The translations under genes and the position numbers were made by a program. From contig NC_089756.1 in NCBI RefSeq assembly GCF_040412425.1, forward strand, positions 1,254,998-1,318,997: a stretch of DNA of 64,000 nucleotides, in the 5' to 3' direction. The stretch's first letter is position 1. Each line of letters starts with the position of its first letter. The stretch comes from Macrobrachium rosenbergii (taxonomy: Eukaryota; Arthropoda; Malacostraca; Decapoda; Palaemonidae). Shown piece by piece: positions 23,401-35,109 of this stretch. The notes beneath the pieces were generated by a model. The model saw only the letters and a list, made by a program, of their open reading frames with translations. It ran no database searches and was not told where the DNA came from.

Positions 23401-24749
23401 CAAAATTCTATGTTGTAGAACTTTTGTTCTTCCTGGTTTATCTCCTTCTATAGCTATTACATTTCTGTATTTCTCTAACACCTGAATTAACTTGTGTCTA
23501 TTTTCTGGAAAATCTGTTTTGTTTACTTCTGAATTTATTTGAGAGTTTTGGCCAGTTATAGAGGAGAAATGCTTTTTCTTCTACTGTTAGTAAAGGATTG
23601 TTAATAGGGATTCCTACGCAAAAGACAATGCCTGCGTATAGTGTTAGTCTGTTATCAGAATAGTTTTGGACATAAACTTTGCAGTTATCACTATTCATGT
23701 GGACAAGTGAATTATCCATTCTGACAAAATCTGGCAATTCTTCATTCAGTAATAGAACATTCTTATCCTTTACATCCTCTTTTGATCTCAAATATATTTT
23801 TGTTAAACATTTTGGATACAAAGTTACTGCTCTGTTGAGTATAAATTGTACTTTATTATCATCGGCTGTGCTAACACAACATATTTCTTCTTCTTTTGTG
23901 CCTGAAAAATAGCAAAGTTTTGTATCTCCAGTGGTTTCTTCTGTTAGTTCTGTTATACTATTTATGTCTGATTTATTTATTTTATCTAAGAGTAGCACTT
24001 CGTTTAGTTATTGGTGTAGGTGCCTTGATTTTCGTTAGATTCAGTAATTTGGTCATCACCATTATTTATATCTGAGTAATTATTGATACTGGAGTATATA
24101 TCATCTATATGTGCATCATTGAGATGTGCACATCTCAACAATTCTGTATTCTGTGATTGTGGGAATTCCTCTTTTTTATGTTTCCATTTTATCTTGCTTG
24201 TTCTGGTTATTTATCTGTCTTTCCTGTAAGTCTGTCTCGCTTGTCGAAACTGTCTCACACAAATTGATCAGATTTGGGTGAAACTTTTCTTCGTCAAACG
24301 TAAAACATACGTTCTGCTGATTATCCTGTTTCAGGCTAATCTTTCCTTCACTACTATCTAATATTATTCCACATCTCATTAACTTAAATGAGAACAATAC
24401 TTGTACGGGAAAAAATCTGTCTTTTACAACGAGAAAACTTTCATTAAAATTGTGACAAAATATCTATTTCTAAGGTCACATTCCCCAGACTTTTAATCTG
24501 TTTCCCTGCTATTCCTTTTATTACTCTACCCTGAATCTGAGTTTCTGTAATGCCTAAATATCTGGTTAAAGTTATTTTATCAATTATATTTACAGTACTA
24601 CCTGAATCAATGAGTACAGTACATGTCTTTCCATATATTAGAATCTTTATTATAGGCAGATCCTTTGTGTTTATTTCTTCCTCTTTCATGGAAAATACTT
24701 CTTCTTTACTATGTAAATAGGAAAATGTGGATGAATCTTCATTTCCCAT
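23401..24749 (-). pseudogene. Gypsy-1 protease and pre-RT linker
   Basis: The protease is marked by VLIDSGSTVNIIDK (catalytic DSG) at about 24620, followed by VIKGIAGKQIKSLG. An MFSFKLMRCGI region (24397) and an acidic linker (23998-23498, for example LLLNEELPDFVRMDN) lead to RT. Each block is in its own frame, giving at least three breaks between protease and RT. The order and motifs equal those in Gypsy-2 (16516-17603). Confidence 0.82.
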
Positions 24750-24824
24750 TGTAACTGTTTCTCCTTTTTCTCTTTCACCTCCTTGAAGGGAATTACTTTC
24801 CTTTCTCTTTAAAGGGGTTAATTG

Positions 24825-26201
24825 TCACTGGTTGGATGATTTATTTATATTTGGGCAACTGCTACTTATCTCTATAATTTCTCTATTGGCTTCTTTATTA
24901 TTGAACCAACAGTATTTAGTTAAGTGCCTTATCTTTTTGTGCACTGCATTGATTCTGGGCTTTCTGCATTCATTAGTGGGATGATTGGTATACCCGCAGT
25001 TTTCACATGTTATATTTGGTCTAGCTCCTTGAGCTGAATGATTCTCTGGTTTTGAATTATTTGTGTTTGAATATTGACCATTATGATATCTTATGGGTGG
25101 ACCAAAGAATGGTCCATTCCTTGATATATTCTGTCTTCCATTCTGGTTTGGATTCCACTTGTTCATAGTACTTTGTGCATATTTCCTTTGAAAGGAATTT
25201 TGTCTATTCCGTACTTGTCTGGAATTATCAATATACTGTACTTGTTATTTCTTTTATATGACTCATTGTTATTTCTGCCTTTCCTTTCATTTTGTGTTTG
25301 TGTTACCTACCCTTACAAATTCCTTAGAAAAATCTCTTTCTTTCTGCTGGATTTCTTGCCTCATTGATATTAAAGCTGTAAGGCTATCACTTTTAGGATC
25401 AATTTTAACTTTCTTGAATGCTTTCTTTTCTTTTTCTCCAAGTGCATTATACATCGTTCCAAATGACAAGTAATTTAAAACATATCTCAAGCTGACAAAA
25501 TCATTTTCTTCATCACCAAAAGCATTCTTATCTCCTATGGTGATGTTTGTTTTTATTAAGTCTTTTATCACTTTGTGCGTTGATTCTTCGATATCTGTGT
25601 GAAGATTTGCTATTGATTCTCCATCATAATGTTGGTTAAGGAATTTATTAATATTATATAAAGCATCACTTTGACTCACTGGTTCCAAGATTGATAAACA
25701 AATTCTTTTAAATTCAATGTATGTGGTTATGTTGCTGAATCTAACTGAATTCAAAGTTCTGTGTGTATCACCCCTTTCTGAGCTAACGAGAGGCAAGGCT
25801 TCATTAATTTTGCTCTTTCATCTGTTATTTTTCGTGTAGAAATATGACTGTCTGCGTCCGCTAACCACTGGTTCACAGAATGTGATTCTAGCCTATTTTT
25901 GTCAGGATTTGAACTTTTAACTCTTCCACAGAATCACGTGGCTTGCGTAATGATCGCTGCTTGCGCCATTATTCTAAATTGAAATGTGTTAGTATGGTTA
26001 TTATTATTATTGTTATTGTTACTTGTGTTAGTACTTCCTTGAGTTAATGATGTTCGTGAACTAGGTACTGGAATTCGACTTTGTCTATCTGTTGTTTGTC
26101 GTAAATGGCAATGTCTTGTCTATCTGTTGTTTGTTGTAAATGGTAGTGTCTATTTCTAATTCCTTTCCTCAATGCGTCAAATGAATCCTGCATTACAATG
26201 G
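24825..26201 (-). pseudogene. Gypsy-1 gag
   Basis: Gag begins around 26201 (MQDSFDALRKGI), with degraded capsid parts to 25800. A conserved block at 25796-25287 (LRYVLNYLSFGTMYNALGEK) corresponds to LRYMSLGPIYDALGKEE in Gypsy-2. A nucleocapsid at 25166-24825 carries a zinc knuckle (CENCGYTNHPTNEC, CX2CX4HX4C). Several frames are used, so it is a pseudogene. An ATTATT/ATTGTT microsatellite lies near 25998-26020. Confidence 0.78.
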
Positions 26202-26465
26202 TATTCTAAAATCATAAGAAACTCTATACCCAGATACACAACAGTATTCAAAAATACATCATCAAAAGCATGTTATGTTATTAAAAATTCCTATCTATCA
26301 AACATCAAAAAAAAAATCACAAGTTAGAAAAAAATTTCAGAGGGAACTGTAACATTATATACCTTCTGAGAGAGAAAATGATAAAAGTCTTATACCCTCT
26401 GAGAGAGATATTTTTAAAATACACTCACTGAGAGAGAGAATTGAGAGAAATAATTTTCCAATCTC

Positions 26466-26538
26466 GACTTACGTATTTCTGTTGTTGTTCAGTCTTAATC
26501 TGCTGTATTTCTGTTGTTGTTCAGTCTTAATCTGCTGT
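26466..26538. repeat. Direct duplication, ~35-bp unit
   Basis: GTATTTCTGTTGTTGTTCAG followed by TCTTAATCTGCT occurs twice head to tail. Confidence 0.9.
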
Positions 26539-26604
26539 GGTTCGGTTTAACTGCTTTCTTCAATTGTTTTTCACTTCTATGACCAACACAAAGGCGTTGT
26601 ATTC

Positions 26605-26675
26605 GTTCGTTGTAGACACACCGTTCGCTGTAGACACGCAGTTCGCTGTAGACACGCAGTTTGCTGTAGACACAT
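26605..26675. repeat. Tandem repeat, ~19-bp unit, 4 copies
   Basis: GTTCGCTGTAGACACGCA-type unit repeated four times with small changes. Confidence 0.9.
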
Positions 26676-27712
26676 CGTCTCCGACTTCTGGTTTTAAAAC
26701 TTGACCAAAACTGGCCCGTTGACCATCAGGGATACGTCTTCGTGAATTTACAGTAATGTTTATTTTTAACGGGAATGTACGTACATGTGAAATGCACTAA
26801 TCCATTTTTAAGAGATTGTAAAACAAAATCTGTTTGGGAGTGTTTCGATTGTTACCAACACAGTCATCGTTGTTGTCGCTTCGCTGTATACTGCACAGTG
26901 TTTTGACCGGTACATTTTTGTTGTTTTTGCTGCTTCACTGGTTGTCATTTCATGTAGACTGTTATGCTTGCGTGGTTCACGCGTTGTTTAATCTTCAGGG
27001 AATAATATTCTTTGTTGTGGGTTTTCTGAGTGGTAATGTTTATAAGTCTTTTTCGCTTCGAATTTTTCAGCTGTTGGTGTTTGCATCGGGAAATGTTTTC
27101 GCCGATATTATGATGCACTTCATCGCCTGTTATTAGCGTTCTGCTTGCCGTTGTTATGAAATTCTGGTATGTGTCCTTCACACCTCCTTACACTGCACTT
27201 TTATTACATCTTCTTTTGGATTCCACTACAGCTGGCACCATTTTATATGCCGTGCTTTCTTTTTGTAATGTTGAATTCATCACCTCATGTCATGCCTGTT
27301 ATTCGTTGCCCATGTCAAGAAGTTTACTTTTCTTTCATAGATGCTTTATAGTTTCTGGCTTTGTTATTGTAATAGCGTTTTTAGTCCCAGGAGGCTTTAA
27401 GAAGACTCAATGTAGTTTTTCTTACATCATTAACACAATAATAAAGTTACAGTAGGTTTACAAAATGAGTCGAAGTGTGAATCAAAGTGTGAGCCAAGTG
27501 TGAGCCTTTCTTCTTCTAATCCCACAACTGCTGAGGGACGACCTCCCCCACTAAGGCTCTAGTCTCCTTTTGCTCTAACCTTTTCTATCTTCTCTCTCCT
27601 TCTATCTGTTCCTTCTCTGCTGCTCTCCCTCTGAACTTGACTTTTTAAAGATTCTTGAAAACCAATGTCCAGCTTCGTTATGCAGGATTCTTTAATATAC
27701 TCAGGACGGGGC

Positions 27713-28558
27713 TGTCATGACTCTGTTGCAACAAACAAAGGAGGGGAAAACAACAAAAACAATATAATGAGCTTAATATTAATTTATTTATAATATTTAC
27801 AAGTGAGTTGACAAAAGATAAAAAACATAAGTACAATTCAAAAGGCAGCACTAAACAAAATCCAGTTAAAATAAAAAAAAAAAGTAGCTTAAAAAAAAAA
27901 GGCAAAAATAAACAACAGCAGGCAGAAGAAAAAAAAAAAACAAACGTCCTCCATCGGGTCACCAAGACAGCCCTCAGCTGCACAAGTAGGGACAAGACCC
28001 CACAAACCAGAATACCCGATAAAGACGTCAGGACAGCTTTCACGCTGTCATCAAAGATGAGCAGCTCGTGGTCACGACTACTCATTCACACTCCATGACG
28101 GCGTGCTCCGCCGTGGCGTGCTCCAATTTGCTGCTCAAAAACTTTCGACCAATTTCGACTCCAAAAACTGCCTGCTGCTGCTGCCACTGCCGCTACATTC
28201 GCTGCCCTACCAGACCCGACTGGACAGAAAAACGGCAGCTTCTTTCAAAACAAAAAAAAAAAAAACTTGAAGGTAAGGAGGCAGCAATCCACAAAGGGAA
28301 CGAGCGGGGAACCAGCAGTGGTCATCATAACGTGACACCAGCCCATCTGTAGGCGGAAATTACTTAGGTCCCGCCTTTTGTTTAATGGTTGGGGCTTATC
28401 TAAAGACGCCCCTTTTTGATTTCAGAGGTTCTTTTCACGTCAGATGATGATTTCCGGTGGTAGTTTACAAACCTAATGCAATTAGGCGTTTGTTTAAAAA
28501 TGCCTTTATGATTTCAGTAGATTAACTTGCGCCCGAGTTTGGCTTCGTAATCATGACA
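27713..28558. repeat. Possible solo LTR-like unit
   Basis: Starts TGTCATGA and ends TCATGACA, that is TG...CA with 8-bp terminal inverted repeats over 846 bp, the format of an LTR. It lies about 1.5 kb upstream of Gypsy-1 gag, the same distance as the Gypsy-2 LTR from its gag. Against this, no target duplication is visible, no TGG primer site adjoins it and no partner LTR exists in the window. Confidence 0.28.
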
Positions 28559-28586
28559 CAGTCATAACACTTATGTTTCGCTTTTC

Positions 28587-28590
<4 letters not shown>

Positions 28591-28673
<83 letters not shown>

Positions 28674-28720
28674 GTTTTCTTCCAATCTCTCTCTTTTTTT
28701 CTCTCTCTCTCTCTCTCTCT
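28591..28720. repeat. (CT)n microsatellite
   Basis: 79 bp of pure CT (28591-28669), a short interruption, then a second CT-rich run to 28720. Confidence 0.97.
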
Positions 28721-28789
28721 ATCAATGTCTATCAGTGGAAGGTTTCTCTCTCTCTCTATTCATAACCAATATTCAGAATTCTTAACTAT

Positions 28790-31306
28790 CATTACACTAT
28801 AAGAGTAATAGATTGCTGGGGCTTCAAGTGACAGTAGGGACTCCAAGATCTTAATAATTAATCTTTATATGCCCTGGGAAAAGAACTATAATTTTTATCA
28901 ATACTGCATGGTCCTAGGTGAGTTACACAGCTTTGTTCACGATTTCTACTGCTGATCATATTTGTATAAATGGGGACCTTTATTCTCACCCCACAAAACA
29001 ATTTTGTAACGAATTTACTTGCTTCTGTCAAAATCACGCCCTCCAAATTAGTGATGTAATGCTCCTCCCTCCCTCCTTCTATACTTATGTACAAAATAGA
29101 ACAGACGCAATTACAACCTCCTGGCTGGACCACTGCATCACGTCCCCTCAACTTCATGATTCTATTGTGACTTGCAATGTTCGCTACGATCTTGCGATGG
29201 GCTATAATCACATCCCCTTACAGGTGTCATTCAGTACCCCATCCCTCCCTACCATGAACCCCGTAGCTGATCGCTCACCTGCTGTTAAATGGGATTTTAA
29301 AAACCAACAAAAAACCAGATCCTTTAGGGAAACCACGGAAACCAGGCTGCAGTCAATAGTTCAACCGGCAGACGCCTTACTGTGCACCGACCCAAAATTT
29401 AGAAATAACCATCATGGGAGAGATCTGAAAGAATTCTACTCAAACACAATTTCCACTATACTTGCCTCCGGCAGGGATACCTTTAGATCTCGTCAAGGCA
29501 ACTACCGTAATATACCTGGATGGAATGACGTGGTTAAAGATCCCTATACACATTCACGAGAAATGTTTTTACTGTGGAGGCAAAATGGTAGCCCGAGGGA
29601 AGGACACTTTGCCCTGCTAATGAGGCAGGCAAGAGCGCAGTTCAAAATTGCCCTTAAGCACTGCAGACTTAATGAAAAGCAACTAAGAGCTGATGCAATG
29701 TGTAGAAAATTAGAATCTCGCAATTACCCTCGTCCTTGGAAAGACATTCAATTCCTAAATCCCAAAACTATAAAGCTATCACAGAGAGTAGGAGAAGCCA
29801 TCGGTGACAGTGCTATCACAAGAATGTGGGGTCATCACTTCAGCACTACCCTGAATTGCATAAACGATCAAGACTCCCGAAGGGATGTAAATAACCTTCT
29901 TACTGATAACATTATTTCATTTCCCTGATTGTATTATGCCAGGTAACATCAGCGATGCCATAAACAACCTACCTAATAATAAATCACCCAGCTGCGATGG
30001 TCTACCTGCTGAGGCTTTCAAATCCTGCCATCCGATAATTTACATTTTGCTAGCTGCTGTATTCTCCCAGACTCCTTACTCTTAGTTCACTTAATACCAT
30101 TAATAAAAAGACAAGTTAACGCCCAATTGCAATTACTACAATTGCGTCGAAGATACTTGAGTCTGTTCTTCTAGTGAGGCTTCACCCCTTTCTACACACT
30201 ACTGAAAACCAGTTCAGCTTTAAAGCAAACCACTCAACCAACACCTGCATCTACATCCTGAAAGATTGCTGAACTATTACCTATCAGCAGCCTATCCTGT
30301 TTTCCTGTTTTGTGGACTTGAGAAAAGCATTTGACAGGGTAAACTATCTGAAGCTCTTCCTGAAGCTGCACAAACAAGGCACACCTCTATATCTAATTGG
30401 CATTTTATGTTGTTGGTTCTCCACACAGCAATTATGTGTCAAATGGGGTAACGTATTGTCGTACACCTTCAGCTCCAGCAAGGGGGCATTCTTTCTCCAT
30501 ACCTGTTTAACACGTACACAGGTGCCCTGAATGTCAAACTGAACTCCTCCCAATCGGATGAACTTTCAAGGAAACAACAATAAACAACCTCTGTTACATC
30601 AACGATATGGTTCTGATTTCCCCATCAGTGCAAGGTCTCCAGCGACTCATCAGCACCTGCCACCAATATGCAGAGGAATTTGATATTGTATACAACGAAA
30701 CCAAGGCCCAGTGTATGTCACTGCTCCCGAGATCGCTTAAGCATATTGCAGAACCACTAATTTTCCTCGGAAATCATTGTCTGGAATTCATGCATGAATT
30801 TCCGTATTTGGGCCACATTATCAAGGACGACTTAAAAGACATGGCAGACATAGAACAGAGGCGTCGTAAACCGCAACTGGCAACGTGATTTTAAGGAGGT
30901 TTGCCATCTGTCACCGCGAAACGAAACTGCTGCTCTTTCGCTCATACTGTTACAGTATAAAGTATATGGGTGTTCCCTTTGGACGAATTTTACCTGAGAG
31001 ACCATGAGACGTATCACTGTTGTTCACAGTGACATTCTGAGACGCCTCACAAACACTCCCCACTATCACTCAGCTATGCAGATATTCATAGAAAACGGCC
31101 TAGCTAATTTGGAAATCATTGTGAGGTGAACAATGTCCAGTCTGATCACCCGACTGAGAAACAGCAGCAATTCGCTCATACAAAGCGTCCTAAGCAGTGA
31201 GGTAAGAAGATCTAAATTGCGGGAAAGATGGAATAATGAGGCATCTGTTCCTTAAATGACTTATTCTCTAATTTTGCAATTTTGAAGTGTGTCATTCCAG
31301 AATCTG

Positions 31307-31359
<53 letters not shown>

Positions 31360-31730
31360 TTCTACATTTCTTGTTATTTTTGGTATTTTTACTTTTTATT
31401 ATTACTGTGATTAATATCATTGTAGAGTTTTTCAATTTTCAGTATTCGTATTTAGCCTTCTGGACCTCACTTCTGTAACCACCTAAGGTCCCCAGATGGA
31501 AATTAATCATCTGCAATTTTTATTTTTTATTGTTATCATTTTTAATTTTTTCTATTATTCTCCATGTAATTAATGTCATTACCGTTATTATGAATTCTAT
31601 TTTTTTCTACTTCTTCAGCAACTGTGTCGATACTGCCGATAATTATTTTTATCATGTTACCTTATGTATCTAGACAGCGTGTATTGTATTTGTATATTCC
31701 ATGTATATGGCCCTGAGCCGAAATAAAGAA

Positions 31731-31776
<46 letters not shown>
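28790..31776 (+). mobile_element. LINE-1 copy 1: non-LTR retrotransposon, 5'-truncated
   Basis: The plus strand carries an endonuclease C-terminus, an RT domain and a 3' UTR ending CCGAAATAAAGAA followed by an (ATT)n tail at 31731-31776. A second (ATT)n tract lies in the 3' UTR at 31309-31355. The 5' part, including most of the endonuclease, is missing. The clade (CR1/L2-like or other) was not resolved. The same sequence recurs at 31785-32706 and 39304-39885. Confidence 0.82.
28918..31255 (+). pseudogene. LINE-1 copy 1 endonuclease/RT
   Basis: The first 336 codons (28918-29928) hold the end of an AP-type endonuclease (ICINGDLYSH, SWLDHCITS, and a degenerate DHxP box YNHIPL) and the linker to RT (WKDIQFLNP). 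RT motifs follow in broken frames: LPNNKSPSCDGLPAEAFK, LESVLLVRLHPFLHTTENQF, FVDLRKAFDRVNYLKLF (first catalytic Asp) and INDMVLISPSVQGLQ, where the catalytic box is altered from the usual ADD. The C-terminal region continues to 31255. Stops at 29926-29928 and 30528-30530 and several shifts make it a pseudogene. A full element would nick target DNA and prime reverse transcription there. Confidence 0.82.
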
Positions 31777-31779
<3 letters not shown>

Positions 31780-31784
31780 TGCGT

Positions 31785-32706
31785 GCATAATTCACCTATT
31801 TCTTCCAGACCCCCTACTCTTAGTTCACTTAATACCATTAATAAAAAACGAGCTGACCCTGTCAATTATCTCCCGATTGCAATTACTACATTTGCGTTGA
31901 AGATACTCGAGTCTGTTCTTCTAGTGAGACTTCTCCCCTTTCTACACACTACTGACAACCAGTTTGGCTTTAAAGCAAACCACTCAACCAACACCTGCAT
32001 CTACTGCCCATCCTGAAAAAATTGCTGAACTATTACAGCCTCTCCTGTTTTCCTATGTTTTGTAGATGTAAGAAAAGCATTTGACAGAGTAAACTGCCTG
32101 AAGCTCTTCCTGAAGTTGCACAAATGAGGCACACTTCTGTATTTAATTGGTATTTTATATCGTTGGTTCTCCACACAGCAATTCAGTTTCAAATTGGGTA
32201 AGGTATTGTCGTGCACCTTTGGCTCCCTAAACAGGCTCTGGTAAGGGGGCATTCTCTCTCCATACCTGTTTAAACACGTACACAGATGCTCTGAATGTCA
32301 AACTGACCTCACTTCCAATCATATGCACTATCAACAAAACACTAATAAACATCCTCTGTTACTCTGACGATATGGTTCTGATTTCCCCATCAGTGCAAGG
32401 TCTCCAGCAACTCATTGACACTTGCCGCCAATATGCAGAGGAATTTGTATAGGATATCAAGTTCCCTATACAACCAAACCAAGACCCAGTGTATGTCGCT
32501 GCTCTCGAGATCGCTTAAGCACATTGCAGAACCACAAATTTTCCTCGGAAGTCATCATCTGGAGTTCGTGCATGAATTTCCATATTTGTGCCACATTATC
32601 ACAGATGACCTAAAAGATATGGCAGACACAGAACAGGCATTGTAAACAAAACTGCTGCTCTTCCTTTCATACTGCTGCAGTATAGGTATATGGGTGTTCC
32701 CTGAGA
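31785..32706 (+). mobile_element. LINE-1 copy 2, left part
   Basis: Matches copy 1 from about 30060 onward (CTACTCTTAGTTCACTTAAT, then ESVLLVRLLPFLHTTDNQFG, KAFDRVN and an intact DDMVLISPS box). It begins just after the (ATT)n tail of copy 1 and stops at GGGTGTTCCC, where the I-like LINE begins. The remainder is at 39304-39885. Frameshifts and small deletions are present. Confidence 0.82.
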
Positions 32707-33466
32707 GCCCCCTCGACATGAGACCACCTTAACATGGTGTGGGGGCTCTTGAACCCCAGGATTTTGTTTCTGGGTTCGAGTCCAAGAGTCTCATATACCA
32801 TCATATATTATTTTGGATTAAATTTGTGGAATTTTCCACTTTTAGTAAAATTTACTGGACCTGATAAACAGGAAAAGATATCATAGCTAGGAATGGGTTT
32901 ATATCCGAAGCTAAATAGTGAGAACCGTGGTAGGACCATCAACTGCCCGATGATGTTCAGACCCGAGAGTTACCAGATTGGTAGCTCAAAGGCGGAACTA
33001 TTTGTTAGGGCTGGACCACGGATTCCAGGGGGGTCTGGTTCTATGGGTAGGACTCTCAGCATTCTATCCGGTTTGCCCATAACATGATTAGGTTGGGGAT
33101 GATTGTATTCTTGTAATACTCTCAGTCCTAGCAAGCGGGTTTGGCTTACACTTGGGCCACTCTAATCATGTTGTGCCATCCCCTTTGGGGTAGGGTAGGG
33201 AGCGGACATTTGAGAGTCAGTTCTCACTTGTGCCATTAGTGGAAGAATAAAATTCCATGAAAAGCTGATATCTTTTTAAGGTTTTCAGGTTATTTTTTTT
33301 TTTTCTCCTCCCTCAAATCTTTATGCTAAGTGAAAATAAAGATTCGAGTACCCCTGGGCCCTTTGATGTAGTGACTCAGCACAGGTGACAACTGCTGGAA
33401 CCTCCTGTAACAACCTTTCTTTGGAAAAAACAATAAAGAATCCAAATGTAATCACGCTGGAACCTT
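32707..33466 (+). promoter_or_regulatory. 5' UTR of the I-like LINE, terminal hairpin and B-box-like motif
   Basis: The 5' end can fold: GAGAGCCCCC pairs with GGGGGCTCTT about 40 nt later. GGTTCGAGTCC at 32773-32783 matches the RNA polymerase III B-box consensus exactly. Whether it drives transcription is unknown; LINE promoters of this group are internal and close to the 5' end. Confidence 0.45.
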
Positions 33467-35105
33467 ATGCTCCAGTACACAACAAATAAAAAAAAAACTA
33501 AATATCGTCTTGACCCAACGTTGACTCACTTTGACTCCCTCTTTGGGAGTGGAAGTTTGTCAAGGTTTCTAACCATGGAAACAGAACAGCAAATCTCAGC
33601 CCTAAAGTTGGAAAACTTCTTATTAAAAAGTCACTCAACGACAGAAATGTCGTTTAGACAAATAAAAATGAAGACGTGGCTTATAGAAGCCACAACAAAA
33701 AACCAGTCTGAAAACTATCTATCAATAAAAAGTGTTGACAATGTAAATGTAAAAGTAAAGAATCATGACACTATGAACAGCATTCAGGGTACTATTGTAC
33801 TTCCTGAAAATAATGACGAACCGGTTGACAAAAATATACTGTTGGACTCTCTTAAAATGAGATATACCACAGTCCAAGACTGTGAGGTATATATAATACC
33901 AAGTAAACAAAATAATAAAGTATTAAGAATTGCAAAAATAAAATTTAAGGGTCAAGATTTACCTCAAAAAATAAAAATTTTGGGCCAAAGTAGAGAACTG
34001 AGACCTTATGTTCCCAAGCCACTACAATGTCAAAATTGTAGTAAGTATGGACACACAAAGAAAAACTATCATAATGAACCTGTATGTGCTTATTGTGGAC
34101 CTGACGAACATGCCACACAATGGAAATGTAGTGAGCCAAAATGTGTAAACTGTGGACAAGATCATCATGCTAGGTCCAAGGAGTGTGTGTACTACATATA
34201 CAATACAGAATTGAAAATGTTACAAGAACGGACAGGGATGTCTATCAAAGAGGCTAAATCGGAATTAAAAGTGAGAGAATGCAAGATCCATCTAAGAAAC
34301 ATACATATTCTTTAATAACAGGAACCAGTAAGGAAACAAAAATGCATAGAAATAGAAATAACGAAGCACAGAAAAGTAAATCACAAGAAGAAATTAGTGC
34401 CCTAGGGAAAAAAATTAAAATGGTAAAGAATAAAGAAACTGGTACAAATGATATGGATAACATTTTATCAAATTCATTTGAAATATTAATGCAAATAGGA
34501 AAACAGGAGGGTGAACAGAGGAGGGACCTGATAGACTGGAAATTGAAGATAAAAAAAGGCCATTGGAAAGAACACCACCCAAAACAAAGAAACCAACAAT
34601 TGTTAGAGAAACATCAGTTAAATCAAAGATAAAAGATACGAAGAAAGAACAAAGACAAGTTAAGAATATACCATTACCCCCTAGAATAATAGTAAAACCA
34701 ATAGACACTGATATCCAAAATACCAAAGAACTGGAAGACAAGTTGTACCTTAGACAATAATGAATATGTCAAAGGAGAAGAGATTACTCCATCACCAATA
34801 ATTGGTACAATAAGAACAAATAAAGAAAGAAATATACATGACAACTCTTGTGGATGTAATAATTGTTTCATTGCACTGTGCAACAATAACAAAAACATAA
34901 CAAAAGATGGTTTAACAAACATTATAAGAAACTTTATGAAATATAGAAAAAAAGAAACCACAGAATTGAGTACCCATGAAAAAGGTTGCATGTGCGTCGA
35001 GCACTTAGTATATTATAAGGAAAAACAAATGAATGTCATGAGTAAATTATTAGAAAAAATCCAAATTGATAATACAAAAAAAGAGAGTGAAACTCGACCG
35101 CTATA
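33467..35105 (+). pseudogene. I-like LINE ORF1 (gag-like, CCHC)
   Basis: A 282-codon frame encodes an RNA-binding ORF1 protein. A basic N-terminal region is followed by an RRM-like part (NVNVKVKNHDTMNSIQG) and three zinc knuckles near residues 185-245 (CQNCSKYGHTKKNY, whose last Cys is Tyr; CAYCGPDEHATQWKC; CVNCGQDHHARSKEC). After 34315 the protein continues in other frames as a Lys-rich tail (34279-34632, 34563-34760), ending at the double stop TAATAA near 35105. Two frameshifts are implied. Confidence 0.8.
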
Positions 35106-35109
35106 ATAA

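Larger units (their letters stand above)
1002..26220 (-). mobile_element. Gypsy-1: Ty3/Gypsy-like element, split by two insertions
   Basis: A single minus-strand Gypsy-type element can be followed from gag (about 26200) through protease and RT to position 22654. It resumes at 4332 with the next residues of the same RT and continues through RNase H and integrase to 1002. The right-hand part ends with RT residues RPFIK and the left-hand part begins with the following ATIAKPLTE, matching uninterrupted Gypsy-2 across that point. DIRS-A (4333-22653) occupies the gap, and a TIR element sits at 2203-3847. No env and no convincing LTR pair was found; the 3' end is lost at the (TA)n tract. All coding parts are broken. 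Confidence 0.85.
26221..27712. other. Gypsy-1 leader and uncharacterised DNA, no gene
   Basis: No recognisable protein. Contains two tandem repeats (26474-26538 and about 26605-26675). Its position and length are similar to the Gypsy-2 leader, so part of it is probably Gypsy-1 5' UTR. Confidence 0.5.

Noticed and set aside
26834..27455. Hydrophobic small proteins upstream of Gypsy-1
   Set aside because: Phe/Leu-rich chance frames in AT-rich leader DNA with no matching family or start context.
27808..28098. Lys-rich protein
   Set aside because: Arises from poly-A stretches inside the LTR-like block; no supporting domain.
28522..28785. Ser-Leu or Arg-Glu repeat proteins
   Set aside because: Translation of the (CT)n tract.
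32773..32783. tRNA gene
   Set aside because: Only the B box fits; no A box at proper spacing and no cloverleaf could be drawn.
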